From NCBI RefSeq assembly GCF_003583365.1, contig NZ_QXED01000001.1, positions 1 to 64,000 of the forward strand: a DNA stretch of 64,000 nucleotides, written 5' to 3'. Both the position numbers and the translations under genes were made by a program. Below the pieces are notes generated by a model. The model saw only the letters and a program-made list of their open reading frames with translations, made no database searches and was not told where the DNA came from. This document shows, piece after piece, positions 1 through 8,580 of this stretch (position 1 is the stretch's first letter; each line of letters begins with the position of its first letter). This DNA comes from Fibrisoma montanum. GTDB taxonomy: Bacteria > Bacteroidota > Bacteroidia > Cytophagales > Spirosomataceae.

Positions 1-61
1 GGGAAAACGCCACGCTCGCTAGGAACAGTAAGTAGTTCCCCGGCGAGCGTGGCGTTTTCCC
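1..61. terminator. Strong inverted repeat, probable bidirectional terminator
   Basis: Bases 1-19 and 43-61 are perfect inverse complements (19-bp stem), and a smaller GGAAC/GTTCC pair sits in the loop. The arms end in AAAA and TTTT runs, so either strand could terminate here. It lies just past the end of the leftward small gene at 76-363, so it probably ends that operon. Confidence 0.7.
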
Positions 62-75
62 GGCGCCCGTTGCGT

Positions 76-363
76 TTAGATGTAGTTTCCCACCAGTTCC
101 CGCCACTCCTCCTCCAGCGAACCGCTGAAGACCGGAGCCTTGGCCCGCCGGTACCAATACCCCGCGTTCCACTGATCGCCTTCTTTTCGGTGGAGGTAAG
201 CGTGCAGCCGGTCATACTCGGCCACCCCCTCGCGGCTTTGTGCAATATCATGAGCTTTAGCCCACTGATCACCGGCGTCATACCAGAGCGCTTCAAGGAT
301 TGGATGGAGGCCCGCAGGAGGCTGAGGTTGGCCGAGTGTGGTGGTAAATTCGTCGACAGTCAT
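76..363 (-). CDS. Small conserved hypothetical protein (95 aa)
   Basis: I cannot assign a function. The start chosen is the ATG whose A-T-G-A overlaps the stop of the upstream DUF2079 gene by 4 bp, which suggests translational coupling; longer readings run into that gene. The protein is soluble and rich in Trp, Tyr and His, with ALWYDAGDQW, AHDIAQ, YLHRKEGD and YWYRRA segments. From memory, short proteins with this Trp/Tyr/His pattern occur in several phyla without a characterised role. It has no signal peptide or membrane span. Co-translation with a membrane protein may only reflect operon structure. Confidence 0.7.
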   Translation of the reverse strand: MTVDEFTTTLGQPQPPAGLHPILEALWYDAGDQWAKAHDIAQSREGVAEYDRLHAYLHRKEGDQWNAGYWYRRAKAPVFSGSLEEEWRELVGNYI

Positions 364-1877
364 GGCAGTGCTTGTTTGAGATACGTTTCGTAAGCCGGGG
401 TTACGTAGATCGTGTATGTATTTAACCGAACGGCGCGGTAGGGTTGTTTCATCACCCGGGGCAGCCGGTCGCCCAACCTCTGGAAATCGTCGTTTGGAAT
501 AATAGCCAGATCCGCCTTTTCCCATTGTTTGTCCGTCGGCCAGATGTTGTAGTGTTTGTGAAAAAATGGAATCAGGAAATCAAACACGTACACGCTGGAA
601 CGGGCCGGAATAGCTTTCGCCAGCCGCTCAACCACGGCCACATCCGAATCGGGCAGCAAGGGCATCTTCTGCGGATCGAAGCGATACATAAAGGTATCGT
701 GCAGAATGGTACCAAGCCGAAAATCAGACCGGGCAACGTGAACAATCGGCAGTTGAATTATAAATAAGCCGGCTGCCAGCGCTACAGGCTGCCAGGTCGG
801 TGCCGGAGTCACCTCATCTTCGAACACCAGCCACACCATAGCTACATAGCACACCGAGAACGCATACATCAGCACGAACCGCGGTGGCCACGTCAGCGAG
901 ACCAGATCGAAGGCGGGGTTGGTGCCGTAATAGTGCGACCCCTGTACCCAGTTCGATGCCAGCAGTGCCCCCTGTGCTACGGCATAAATCAGCAGCAGAC
1001 TACCCACCTGCCGAAACCCGGTGCGGTAGAGCACATACAACAGCAAGAGGAATGAAGGCAGCAACAGCAACAGGTTATTCAGGAGCAGGCGCAGGTTCCG
1101 GGCCACGAAATCTGCCTGGTAAATACCCTCCCTAATGATCTGTAAGGCCTGCTGCAGGCGAGGCTCCGGCTCGGCCGCGTTGTTTTTGTACGACAGAAAC
1201 AGCATACCCGCCACAAACACCAATGCCCAACCACCCACAATGAACCAAAAGCGACGGCGGGTCAGAATACCAAAAACGGATTGTGTGGTTCGGTGTACGT
1301 ACTGTACGCATACGTACGCCAGGTGAATACCGCCGGCCAGCAACGCGCCATCTTCCTTTACCAGCACGATCAGAGCCGCGGTCAGCAGGAACCACCCCGT
1401 CCAGCCATCGAAGAGTGCCAGCACGAACAGAATAGCCAGCGGATAGTACGTCAGCTCCGGGTGCCAGCCAAAGCCGGGGTGATCGTTGAACCAGAACCAG
1501 ACCGGCCCGAACAGCATGACTGCCAGGGCCACCCAGGCGAACCAGCCGGTGTTACGTCGGCTCACCTCCCGCAGGAGCAACGTATAACTGAGGAGATACA
1601 GCCCAATCAGGACTATGAACGCCCCATAGGCCCCCAGTACGTAGATCAGCGGCCCCCAGAGCAGCATGGCGTAATTGTTATGAATCCGGTCGTCGTACCC
1701 CCAAACGTTCTCGTACAGTACCGGACGGCCATCGATCCAGCTACACGACAGTTGCAGAAAGGCGTACATGTCGTTGTAGGTGTAGTAAAGCGACTGAAAC
1801 CGAATGACTTTAAAGGTCAGAAAAAGTAATAGCAGCACGCTGCTCACGATGGTCAAACCAATCCATCTCCGCGTCAT
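360..1877 (-). CDS. DUF2079 family integral membrane protein, copy 2
   Basis: A protein of about 505 residues with many hydrophobic spans and little soluble sequence until a C-terminal tail of about 110 residues. The N-terminal region carries the block FKVIRFQSLYYTYNDMYAFLQ and then SWIDGRP, both shared with the upstream paralogue, and a WFNDHPGFGWHPELTYYP block typical of DUF2079. DUF2079 proteins resemble the GT-C class of polyprenyl-sugar glycosyltransferases, but their reaction is unknown. The start is the ATG that aligns with the paralogue; an in-frame GTG at 1964 would overlap the previous gene. It ends in a 4-bp overlap with the small gene downstream. Confidence 0.8.
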   Translation of the reverse strand: MTRRWIGLTIVSSVLLLLFLTFKVIRFQSLYYTYNDMYAFLQLSCSWIDGRPVLYENVWGYDDRIHNNYAMLLWGPLIYVLGAYGAFIVLIGLYLLSYTLLLREVSRRNTGWFAWVALAVMLFGPVWFWFNDHPGFGWHPELTYYPLAILFVLALFDGWTGWFLLTAALIVLVKEDGALLAGGIHLAYVCVQYVHRTTQSVFGILTRRRFWFIVGGWALVFVAGMLFLSYKNNAAEPEPRLQQALQIIREGIYQADFVARNLRLLLNNLLLLLPSFLLLLYVLYRTGFRQVGSLLLIYAVAQGALLASNWVQGSHYYGTNPAFDLVSLTWPPRFVLMYAFSVCYVAMVWLVFEDEVTPAPTWQPVALAAGLFIIQLPIVHVARSDFRLGTILHDTFMYRFDPQKMPLLPDSDVAVVERLAKAIPARSSVYVFDFLIPFFHKHYNIWPTDKQWEKADLAIIPNDDFQRLGDRLPRVMKQPYRAVRLNTYTIYVTPAYETYLKQALP

Positions 1878-1951
1878 AGGCAATGGGAATTCCGTCAAAT
1901 TAATGTAGTGAACACTAAGAGAACTATTTTTTGGGGCAACTGGCCGTTTTG

Positions 1952-3451
1952 TCAACGAATGCACTGTTTTACGGCACGTTTGTAGGGAGCCGACACGTAC
2001 AGGTTATACGCCTTAAGCCGAATGACCTCATAAGGCTCCCGCATCGGCAATACCTTCCGTAACCCCTGCGGATCGTCGATGGGCAGCAGCGCCACATCAG
2101 CCGGGCAGTACTGATTGCCCGTCGGCCAGATGCCGTAATGCCGGTGAAAAAACGGCACCAGAAAATCGAATGCAAACACATTGGAGCGGGGTGGCAACTG
2201 ATCGGCCAGGCAACGTATTATGGCCAGATCACCGGGCTGGAGATACGCCGGATTCTTTTCGGCATAATACCGCCCCCGCACCGTAGCGGCCCATTCGCGG
2301 GGCGTCGGAAAGTCCGGCCGGGCCAGGTATAGCAATGGCAGCTGCAACACGAACAACCCTCCCCCAACCAAACCCACCGGCCACTTTACAACGGACTGAA
2401 AGCCTCCCCCCAGTTCGTAGAGAAGAGTGGTCAGGAAGGCGGCCGAAAACGCCCAAAGCAACACGAATCGGGGAGGCCAGGTCAGCGAAACCATCGAAAA
2501 CAACGGCTGGCCATAGTAAAGCGAACTCTGCACAAAATTCAGCCCAGTCAGCACAGCGACGCCCGCCAGCCACATTACCAGCGCTTTGCTACCGATGCCT
2601 CTTCCCAAGGCTTTGCCAAACCAGAGCAGCAGCCCCAGCACCGGCAGCAGCAACAGCACCGACTGCCCGACCAGGATGAGCATCTGCCGCCAAAACGCCA
2701 GTTCCCCGCTACCACTACCAATCAGGTTCAGAGCCTGTTGCAACCGGGGCTCTGCAAAGTTGTTTTTGAACCCCAGCCAGACCATACCCAATACGAATAC
2801 GCAGCCCCAGCCCAGGCCGATCAGCCAGAACCGCGGCTGCGTGAGCCATTGCCACAGTGGTCGCTTCGGCTGGTCGCGCATGAACCTGACTCCGTCGTAG
2901 GCGAGGTGGATCAGCGCACCCAGTATAGCCCCGTCTTCTTTGATCAGCACGACACCCAAGCCTGCTGCGATCGCAGCGGGGCGGCTTGCTCCGCTGAGGG
3001 CCAAAGCAAACAGAAGAGCTGCAGGCAGGTACGTCAGTTCGGTATGCCAGCCAATGTTCGGGTGATCGTTGAGCCAGAACGAGACCGGGCCCAGCAGCAT
3101 CGTACCGAGCAGGGCGTACCGGGCCCAGGGTGGTACGGACCGACGGGCCAATCGTTCATTAACGAGCCCGTAGCTGATCAGCAACAGCGCCGTCTGGACC
3201 GCAAACAGGCCATACACACCGAAGAACCGGCAGAGCGGCCCCCACAATAAAACCGTGTAGTAATTATGAATTTTGTGATGATAGCCCCAGATATTCTCGT
3301 ACATAAACGGGCGACCGTCCATCCAGCTGCACGACATCTGCAAAAACGCATACATGTCGTTGTACGTATAGGCGAGCGTCTGGAAGCGTAGTACTTTAAA
3401 AGCAAAAAAAGCGAGCAGAAACAGCCCGATCCAGTAAGTTGAGCGTTGCAT
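1952..3451 (-). CDS. DUF2079 family integral membrane protein, copy 1
   Basis: A protein of about 499 residues and the first gene of a leftward three-gene operon. It shares its architecture and many blocks with the next gene (FKVLRFQTLAYTYNDMYAF, SWMDGRPFMYENIWGY, LNDHPNIGWHTELTYLPAAL, SLTWPPRFVLLWAFS, FDFLVPFFHRHYGIWPT), so the two are a tandem duplication that has since diverged. It has roughly ten or more membrane spans and a soluble C-terminal tail. Longer in-frame readings toward 3601 were rejected because they run into the intergenic region and the divergent gene. The family function is unknown; a GT-C-like glycosyl transfer role is plausible given the divergent methyltransferase-glycosyltransferase. 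Confidence 0.82.
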   Translation of the reverse strand: MQRSTYWIGLFLLAFFAFKVLRFQTLAYTYNDMYAFLQMSCSWMDGRPFMYENIWGYHHKIHNYYTVLLWGPLCRFFGVYGLFAVQTALLLISYGLVNERLARRSVPPWARYALLGTMLLGPVSFWLNDHPNIGWHTELTYLPAALLFALALSGASRPAAIAAGLGVVLIKEDGAILGALIHLAYDGVRFMRDQPKRPLWQWLTQPRFWLIGLGWGCVFVLGMVWLGFKNNFAEPRLQQALNLIGSGSGELAFWRQMLILVGQSVLLLLPVLGLLLWFGKALGRGIGSKALVMWLAGVAVLTGLNFVQSSLYYGQPLFSMVSLTWPPRFVLLWAFSAAFLTTLLYELGGGFQSVVKWPVGLVGGGLFVLQLPLLYLARPDFPTPREWAATVRGRYYAEKNPAYLQPGDLAIIRCLADQLPPRSNVFAFDFLVPFFHRHYGIWPTGNQYCPADVALLPIDDPQGLRKVLPMREPYEVIRLKAYNLYVSAPYKRAVKQCIR

Positions 3452-3472
3452 GGGCGGTATTAATGCTAGGCG

Positions 3473-3480
3473 CAAACATA
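3473..3480 (-). promoter_or_regulatory. Bacteroidetes -7 box of the DUF2079 operon
   Basis: On the minus strand the bases read TATGTTTG, matching the TAnnTTTG -7 consensus of the Bacteroidetes housekeeping sigma factor, about 22 bp before the ATG of the first DUF2079 gene. I found no convincing -33 element. Confidence 0.5.
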
Positions 3481-3599
3481 ATAGTTTCGGATTGTATCTA
3501 CCGAATTCTAAAACAACAACAACTGAATGGTCCTTTTTTTTATACTTGCGTAAGTATCGACCGACCTTTTCATTACTCAATACTTTAACATCACCCACC

Positions 3600-4982
3600 A
3601 TGAACGGCCCGGAACGCGATCGCTGGATACGGCGTAATCGCTTTTATTACAAGAGCCTGCTTGAGTTCTTACGGTACAATATTCCCGAAAACCGTTCAGT
3701 CCTGGAAATTGGCTGTGGAACCGGCTATGTCCTCGACCAGCTTCGTCCTGGCCACGGCGTTGGCATTGACCTGAATCCGGCCTTTATCGAACACGCCCGC
3801 CAGCAGTACCCACAGTATACGTTTCTCGTTGGTGACGCCAAGCACCTGGATGTTCTGGATGAGCAGTTCGATTATATCGTCCTCAGCGATACCATTGGCG
3901 CCTTCGACGACGTACAGCAGGTTTTCGCGCAGTTGCACCGGGTTTGCCGACCCGATACACGTATCCTTATTACGTATAAAAACTTTCTGTGGACGCCGAT
4001 TCTGAACCTGGCCGAAGCCCTGCGTCTGAAGATGCCTGAAGATCGGCAAAACTGGCTCGACCGGCAGGATATTACCAATCTGCTGGAAGTGGCCGACCTG
4101 GACGTTGTCCGGACGGGTCGGAAAATTCTGATGCCGCGCTACATCCCCATCCTGTCCTGGCTGCTCAATCGCTACGTAGTTAATCTACCGCTGATCAACC
4201 GGCTGGGCCTGCTCACCTTTCTGGTAGCCCGAAGCGTACGTGGACTTAAACCTGCGTCAGACTACTCCGTCAGTGTGATTGTGCCCGCCCGCAACGAACT
4301 CGGGAATATAGAAGCCATTGTTAACCGAACCCCCCAGATGGGCCGGCGTACCGAACTGATTTTTGTGGAAGGTAACTCGACCGACAACACCTGGGGCGAA
4401 ATCAACCGGGTTTGCCAGCAATACGGTCACCTGCGCGACATGAAGTGTGTTCAGCAGGATGGCCGAGGCAAAGGGGATGCAGTACGCAAGGGTTTTGCCA
4501 TGGCAACCGGCGACATTCTGATGATTCTGGATGCCGACATGACCGTGCCGCCCGAGGACCTGCCCAAGTTTTTCGACGCCATTGCATCGGGTAAAGGCGA
4601 ATACATCAACGGAACCCGGCTGGTTTATCCGATGGAGAAGGAAGCCATGCGAACCCTGAACCTGATCGGCAACAAGTTTTTCTCCATGGCGTTTTCGTGG
4701 CTGCTCAATCAGCGTATCAAAGATACCCTCTGCGGCACCAAGGTGCTGTCGAAGGCCAACTACGAACGGCTGATTGCCAACCGCTCCTATTTCGGCGACT
4801 TTGACCCGTTCGGCGACTTCGACCTGATTTTCGGCGCGGCTAAACTCAACCTGAAGTTTGTTGAAATTCCGATCCGGTACCGCGCCCGTACCTACGGCGA
4901 GACGAACATTTCGCGATTCAAACACGGGTGGCTTCTGCTGAAGATGACCTTCTTTGCCCTGAACAAGATAAAATTCGTCTGA
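3600..4982 (+). CDS. Fused SAM methyltransferase and family 2 glycosyltransferase
   Basis: 460 residues with two domains. Residues about 20-200 form a class I SAM-dependent methyltransferase: VLEIGCGTGYVLDQL is the SAM-binding loop, followed by GIDLNPAFIEHA, GDAKHL and FDYIVLSDTIG. Residues about 220-460 form a GT2 (GT-A fold) domain: VSVIVPARNELGNIE, FVEGNSTDNTW, the metal-binding DADMTVPPEDL, and a C-terminal YRARTYGETNISRF block as in dolichol-phosphate-mannose-synthase-like enzymes. It has no clear membrane span. The likely substrate is a lipid-linked or polymer sugar, which is inference. The start ATG is the one nearest the conserved N-terminus; a TATACTTG box lies about 60 bp upstream. 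It overlaps the GAF gene by one base (TGATG). Confidence 0.88.
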   Translation: MNGPERDRWIRRNRFYYKSLLEFLRYNIPENRSVLEIGCGTGYVLDQLRPGHGVGIDLNPAFIEHARQQYPQYTFLVGDAKHLDVLDEQFDYIVLSDTIGAFDDVQQVFAQLHRVCRPDTRILITYKNFLWTPILNLAEALRLKMPEDRQNWLDRQDITNLLEVADLDVVRTGRKILMPRYIPILSWLLNRYVVNLPLINRLGLLTFLVARSVRGLKPASDYSVSVIVPARNELGNIEAIVNRTPQMGRRTELIFVEGNSTDNTWGEINRVCQQYGHLRDMKCVQQDGRGKGDAVRKGFAMATGDILMILDADMTVPPEDLPKFFDAIASGKGEYINGTRLVYPMEKEAMRTLNLIGNKFFSMAFSWLLNQRIKDTLCGTKVLSKANYERLIANRSYFGDFDPFGDFDLIFGAAKLNLKFVEIPIRYRARTYGETNISRFKHGWLLLKMTFFALNKIKFV

Positions 4983-5572
4983 TGAAAAACGAGAACAGTT
5001 ACCGCCAGAATACCGTAGTCGGTGCAACGCCAAATCCGCTGATGCCCGAACCCGATGCCATCGACGAGGAATTTGCGGAGTCAGCTAACCAGATTCTCAG
5101 CAACGCGGTCGAACTGGTACGCACCCTGATCGGGGCGCATCAGGCTGCCATTGCCATTGTCATTGATAAAGACTGGCATTACGTCCGGAAGTACTTCTCT
5201 TTATCTGAAAAGTACAGCGCCTGGGCCGACTATAAGACACCGGCCGTCGGGTTTGGCACCCACGCCTGGTTACTGGAATACAATCAACTGGTGCGGTATA
5301 CCCAGGCAGAGCTGGAAGCCCATCCGCACTGGCATAATTTCGGCACCGAAAGCGCTAAGCATCCGCCCATGCGGGGCTGGATGGCTGTTCCCCTCGTTGA
5401 CAGGCAGCAGAAGAACTGGGGACTGATTCAGGTATCGGATAAATATGAGATGGGTCCGGCAGAAACGAACTTCGACGAAGAGGATGAAGTTCGTTTTCAG
5501 CAATTTGCTACGTTAACCTCACAGGCGCTGGATGCCATCTGGGAAGTTCGTAACCTGAAAAAAGCGAGGTAA
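4982..5572 (+). CDS. GAF domain protein
   Basis: 196 residues. Residues about 25-190 look like a single GAF domain, with a helical start (ANQILSNAVELVRTLIGAHQAAIA), a central GWMAVPLVDRQQKNWGLIQVSDK strand pair, and a final helix (FQQFATLTSQALDAIWEV). It has no kinase, cyclase or HTH output domain, so it would act as a stand-alone ligand or redox sensor, or as a partner of another protein. The start codon shares its A with the stop of the preceding fusion gene, so the two are probably coupled. Its stop abuts the stop of the convergent lipoprotein gene with no space between them. Confidence 0.78.
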   Translation: MKNENSYRQNTVVGATPNPLMPEPDAIDEEFAESANQILSNAVELVRTLIGAHQAAIAIVIDKDWHYVRKYFSLSEKYSAWADYKTPAVGFGTHAWLLEYNQLVRYTQAELEAHPHWHNFGTESAKHPPMRGWMAVPLVDRQQKNWGLIQVSDKYEMGPAETNFDEEDEVRFQQFATLTSQALDAIWEVRNLKKAR

Positions 5573-6379
5573 TCAATCGGCCTGCCAGTCGTCGTTCAGG
5601 ACAGTCTGTAACTGGCTGTAGGGTACCGTCACTTCGATGGGGCCCACCGCATAGGCGGCAATTTCATACGGATTGTAGTAAAACAGCAGGCCATCACGAG
5701 CCAATGCTACGTTAGCGGGCAGGAAAAATTTGCCGTCGCGCAGAAAGTAGCCGCGTTCTTCCAGGTTGTACTGGGGGAGCAGATCCTGGTGTTTCCGGAA
5801 CGCCTTCTCCACGATGCCAAGCAGCGCCGTTGTGTCGGTGACGAGATCCGTCAGAGACAGCGGCTTACCCGTCGTCCGGTCGAAGGTATACAGACTGGTG
5901 CTGGAATTTGGGTGAGCCCCACCCGTATAGGCATAGGCACTTAGCTTGACACTCAGAATTTTCGAGTTGGCATGGAGCGTATCACCTTTTGTCTGCAACT
6001 CCCAGCAGCCACCCAGTGCGCCAATGTCATTGGCCATGCTGTCGTAGCTGGCAGCCAGCAGGGTAGCGGCTTTGTTCAGATCGGTCTGGGCATCGGGGTG
6101 TTGAGCAACCGTTGCACTGTCGAGCCAGCTTGTTATGCTTTTGGCAGCCAGGTCGCGCAGGGCCGCATTGATAACACGGCCCGCATCCGACTCGTCACGC
6201 AGCTGGAAGTACGATACGGATACCGTTATACCCCGGCGGGTGGCCGTATCGCACTTACTTTCACCGGTAAAATTGTACCGCTGGGGCTCCAGAACGGGTG
6301 GATTTGGATTCGTAACAGAGTGGCAGGCCGTCCAGTAGATAGACGAGCAAAGAAAAAAAGCCCATAGAAAATACCTCAT
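5573..6379 (-). CDS. Lipoprotein with DUF4163/DUF3298-type (RsiV-like) domains
   Basis: 268 residues. An N-terminal hydrophobic segment ends in a lipobox with Cys at about residue 19 (YWTAC), so it is probably an anchored lipoprotein. The remainder resembles the DUF4163 plus DUF3298 arrangement of RsiV and PdaC-like proteins: an early antiparallel-strand region (GITVSVSYFQL), a YTGGAHPNSSTSLYTFD block typical of DUF3298, and a closing strand (YAVGPIEVTVPYSQL). In RsiV this region senses lysozyme. That role cannot be inferred here because no sigma-factor-binding segment or membrane helix is present. It lies downstream of the LytTR regulator on the same strand, about 96 bp away. Confidence 0.75.
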   Translation of the reverse strand: MRYFLWAFFLCSSIYWTACHSVTNPNPPVLEPQRYNFTGESKCDTATRRGITVSVSYFQLRDESDAGRVINAALRDLAAKSITSWLDSATVAQHPDAQTDLNKAATLLAASYDSMANDIGALGGCWELQTKGDTLHANSKILSVKLSAYAYTGGAHPNSSTSLYTFDRTTGKPLSLTDLVTDTTALLGIVEKAFRKHQDLLPQYNLEERGYFLRDGKFFLPANVALARDGLLFYYNPYEIAAYAVGPIEVTVPYSQLQTVLNDDWQAD

Positions 6380-6475
6380 GCAACGACACCGGCCCCCTAA
6401 AAAGACCGCTTTTAGGGCTATAAAAACAATTTGTCTGGTAATATGACAATTTCTGTAACCGGTTTCGTCCGATTG

Positions 6476-7210
6476 TTACAAACTTAGTAAATCTTTGAAC
6501 CGAATTGCCTGCCTCCGACTAATTTCGATTTTATCACCACCGCGTAACGTAACCAGCAACCCACCACTAAACCAGGGCTCGATTTTCTCGATCCACTGCA
6601 AATTGATGATGTGCTTGCGGTTAGCGCGGAAGAACGTAGCGGGGTCCAGTCGATCTTCCAGCGCATTCAGCGACTTAAGTACCAACGGCTTCTGATCGTC
6701 AAAGTAGAGCCGGACGTAGTTACCCATCGATTCGAACAGTCGTACTTTACCTAGTTTGACAAACCAGCACTTTTCGCCGTCTTTGACAAAGACCTGATCA
6801 TTTTCGCCGAGGATCTTGGTGGCCGTATCCCGGGGAGCGCCGGCCGGCTCATGCACGTGCTGCTCTTCTTCTACCCGGTGGATAGCCTCCGACAGCCGGG
6901 CCAGTTCGACGGGTTTGAGAAGGTAATCCAGTGCATTGAATTCAAACGCCTTGATCGCGTACTCATCGTAGGCAGTCGTGAAGATAACTTCAGGGGTTTT
7001 GCCTTCGATGGACTGAAGCAGTTCAAAGCCATTTTTACCCGGCATCTGAATGTCGAGAAAAAGCAGTTCGGGCTGCATGTCTTCAATCATGGGCAGGGCC
7101 TCGTCGGCGTTGGCAGCCTCACCAATGATCTCAATTTTAGGGAAGTTATCCAGCAAGCGACGCAATTCATTACGAGCCAGGCGCTCGTCATCAACGATAA
7201 GTGTTTTCAT
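6476..7210 (-). CDS. LytTR-family response regulator
   Basis: 244 residues. A receiver domain spans residues about 1-120 with the acidic pair at 7-8, phospho-acceptor Asp53 in FLDIQMPGKNG, and the conserved Lys in YLLKPVEL. A LytTR DNA-binding domain spans about 140-242, with MGNYVRLYFDDQ, FFRANRKHIINLQWIEKI and EISRRQAIRFKDLL typical of the fold. The histidine kinase gene upstream on the same strand is the obvious partner, 94 bp away. LytTR regulators bind direct repeats upstream of envelope or quorum-type genes; the target here is unknown, and the lipoprotein gene just downstream is a candidate. Confidence 0.93.
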   Translation of the reverse strand: MKTLIVDDERLARNELRRLLDNFPKIEIIGEAANADEALPMIEDMQPELLFLDIQMPGKNGFELLQSIEGKTPEVIFTTAYDEYAIKAFEFNALDYLLKPVELARLSEAIHRVEEEQHVHEPAGAPRDTATKILGENDQVFVKDGEKCWFVKLGKVRLFESMGNYVRLYFDDQKPLVLKSLNALEDRLDPATFFRANRKHIINLQWIEKIEPWFSGGLLVTLRGGDKIEISRRQAIRFKDLLSL

Positions 7211-7304
7211 ACTTTAGTTTTACAAGTTGCTGATCAGTGAACCGCCCCCCCACCCCGACAGGCTCAATACGTGGCTGTCGACGATGCAGGAACTATCCAC
7301 TGCT

Positions 7305-8426
7305 TCACTGGCTTAGGGACTGATCAACCGATTTTCGGAATATACTATCTGACTGGATTGGAATAATGATGTCGGCCCGAACGACGTTATCGTCTTCCTG
7401 CACAATGTCAAAACTGGCTTCAGGTCCATAAAGCAGATCGAGCCGCTGCGACGTATTTTTCAGCCCGAATCCGCCCGATGCTTCCTTATCGCCCAGCATG
7501 CCGGTATTGCGGATGATGATGTGCAACTGATCGGTCATGTTGGTGCGCGATCCGGAGCCAGACGACGCTTCATCGCGGGAGATAACCGATGAACGTACTT
7601 CCACGAACCCGCCACCCACCGCTTTCGATACGCCATGCTTGATGGCATTTTCGACTAGGGTCTGGAGCATCATGGGCGGCACCTGCCAGTAGAGCGTGCG
7701 CCCGTCGAGATCGATGCGCGATTTGAGCCGGTCTTCATACCGGACCTGCTCGAGCGCCAGGTAATCCTCGACGGTTTTGATTTCTTCGCGAAGTTCAACG
7801 GTTTTGCGCCGATCGGCCAGCAGTGAATTTCGAAGCAGGTTCGAGAGCTGCGTAATACCCTGCTGGGCTTTGTCAGGGTTTTCGTACACCAGGGCCCGAA
7901 TGCTGTTCAGCGCATTGAATACAAAGTGCGGATTCAACTGCGATCGGAGTACTTTAGCTTCGGTTTCGCGAATCGATGTTTTAAGCAGGATTCGCTCAAT
8001 TTCGGCGTTGCGGCTTTGTTCGAAGTAATGATACGTCGTGTAACTCAGTACCCAGGTCAGCATGGACTTCCCGAAGCTCAGTAAATAACCCAGCACAACG
8101 GCGGGTTCGTTCGTGAACATTTCGGGCATCAGTTGTCGATCGGCGGGCAGATTTACTACCGTCATAATCATCGACAGCACAAACACCGATACCAGCACCC
8201 GGGGGGCTAGCCGGAAAAACGGCAACCGTACCCAATTCCAGCGTTTGATCATCAGCCGGTAGAGGTGCGTCAGGGTAATGCCGAGCAGAATATTGGCAAT
8301 GCCCAGATAAAACATATCCGGGTCAAACCCAAAATCCAGCAGATAGGTGAGGTACTCCACACCAATGAGGAGCGTCCACCCAAAAACTTGGCAAAACCAA
8401 TATATTTTTTGCTTTGATATATCCAT
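7305..8426 (-). CDS. LytS-type sensor histidine kinase
   Basis: 373 residues. Four hydrophobic segments lie in residues about 8-135 (a small 4-TM sensor without a large extracellular loop). A short coiled linker (residues 136-160) leads to the His_kinase (PF06580) motif QLNPHFVFNALNSIRAL, with His167 as the phospho-acceptor. The C-terminal ATPase region has ENAIKHG and GGFGLKNTSQRL (N and G boxes). It is upstream of the LytTR regulator in one transcription unit. The absence of a large extracytoplasmic domain suggests that it senses a membrane or intracellular signal. Confidence 0.92.
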   Translation of the reverse strand: MDISKQKIYWFCQVFGWTLLIGVEYLTYLLDFGFDPDMFYLGIANILLGITLTHLYRLMIKRWNWVRLPFFRLAPRVLVSVFVLSMIMTVVNLPADRQLMPEMFTNEPAVVLGYLLSFGKSMLTWVLSYTTYHYFEQSRNAEIERILLKTSIRETEAKVLRSQLNPHFVFNALNSIRALVYENPDKAQQGITQLSNLLRNSLLADRRKTVELREEIKTVEDYLALEQVRYEDRLKSRIDLDGRTLYWQVPPMMLQTLVENAIKHGVSKAVGGGFVEVRSSVISRDEASSGSGSRTNMTDQLHIIIRNTGMLGDKEASGGFGLKNTSQRLDLLYGPEASFDIVQEDDNVVRADIIIPIQSDSIFRKSVDQSLSQ

Positions 8427-8580
8427 TCCTTACTTAACCCTTTTTCGGTTAATAAGCGAATGTACAATTTTTCACCCTAAACCGTCTGATAAATACACCA
8501 GCGGGCAAATAACTCAATAACGTTACGTATCGAATGATGAGAGAAATAAATAAACGTATGCTAATGCAATCAATCGACGA

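Noticed and set aside
4257-5033. A 258-codon open frame on the minus strand
   Set aside because: It lies entirely opposite the methyltransferase-GT2 fusion and the GAF start; its sequence shows no family signal, and the plus-strand genes have clear motifs.
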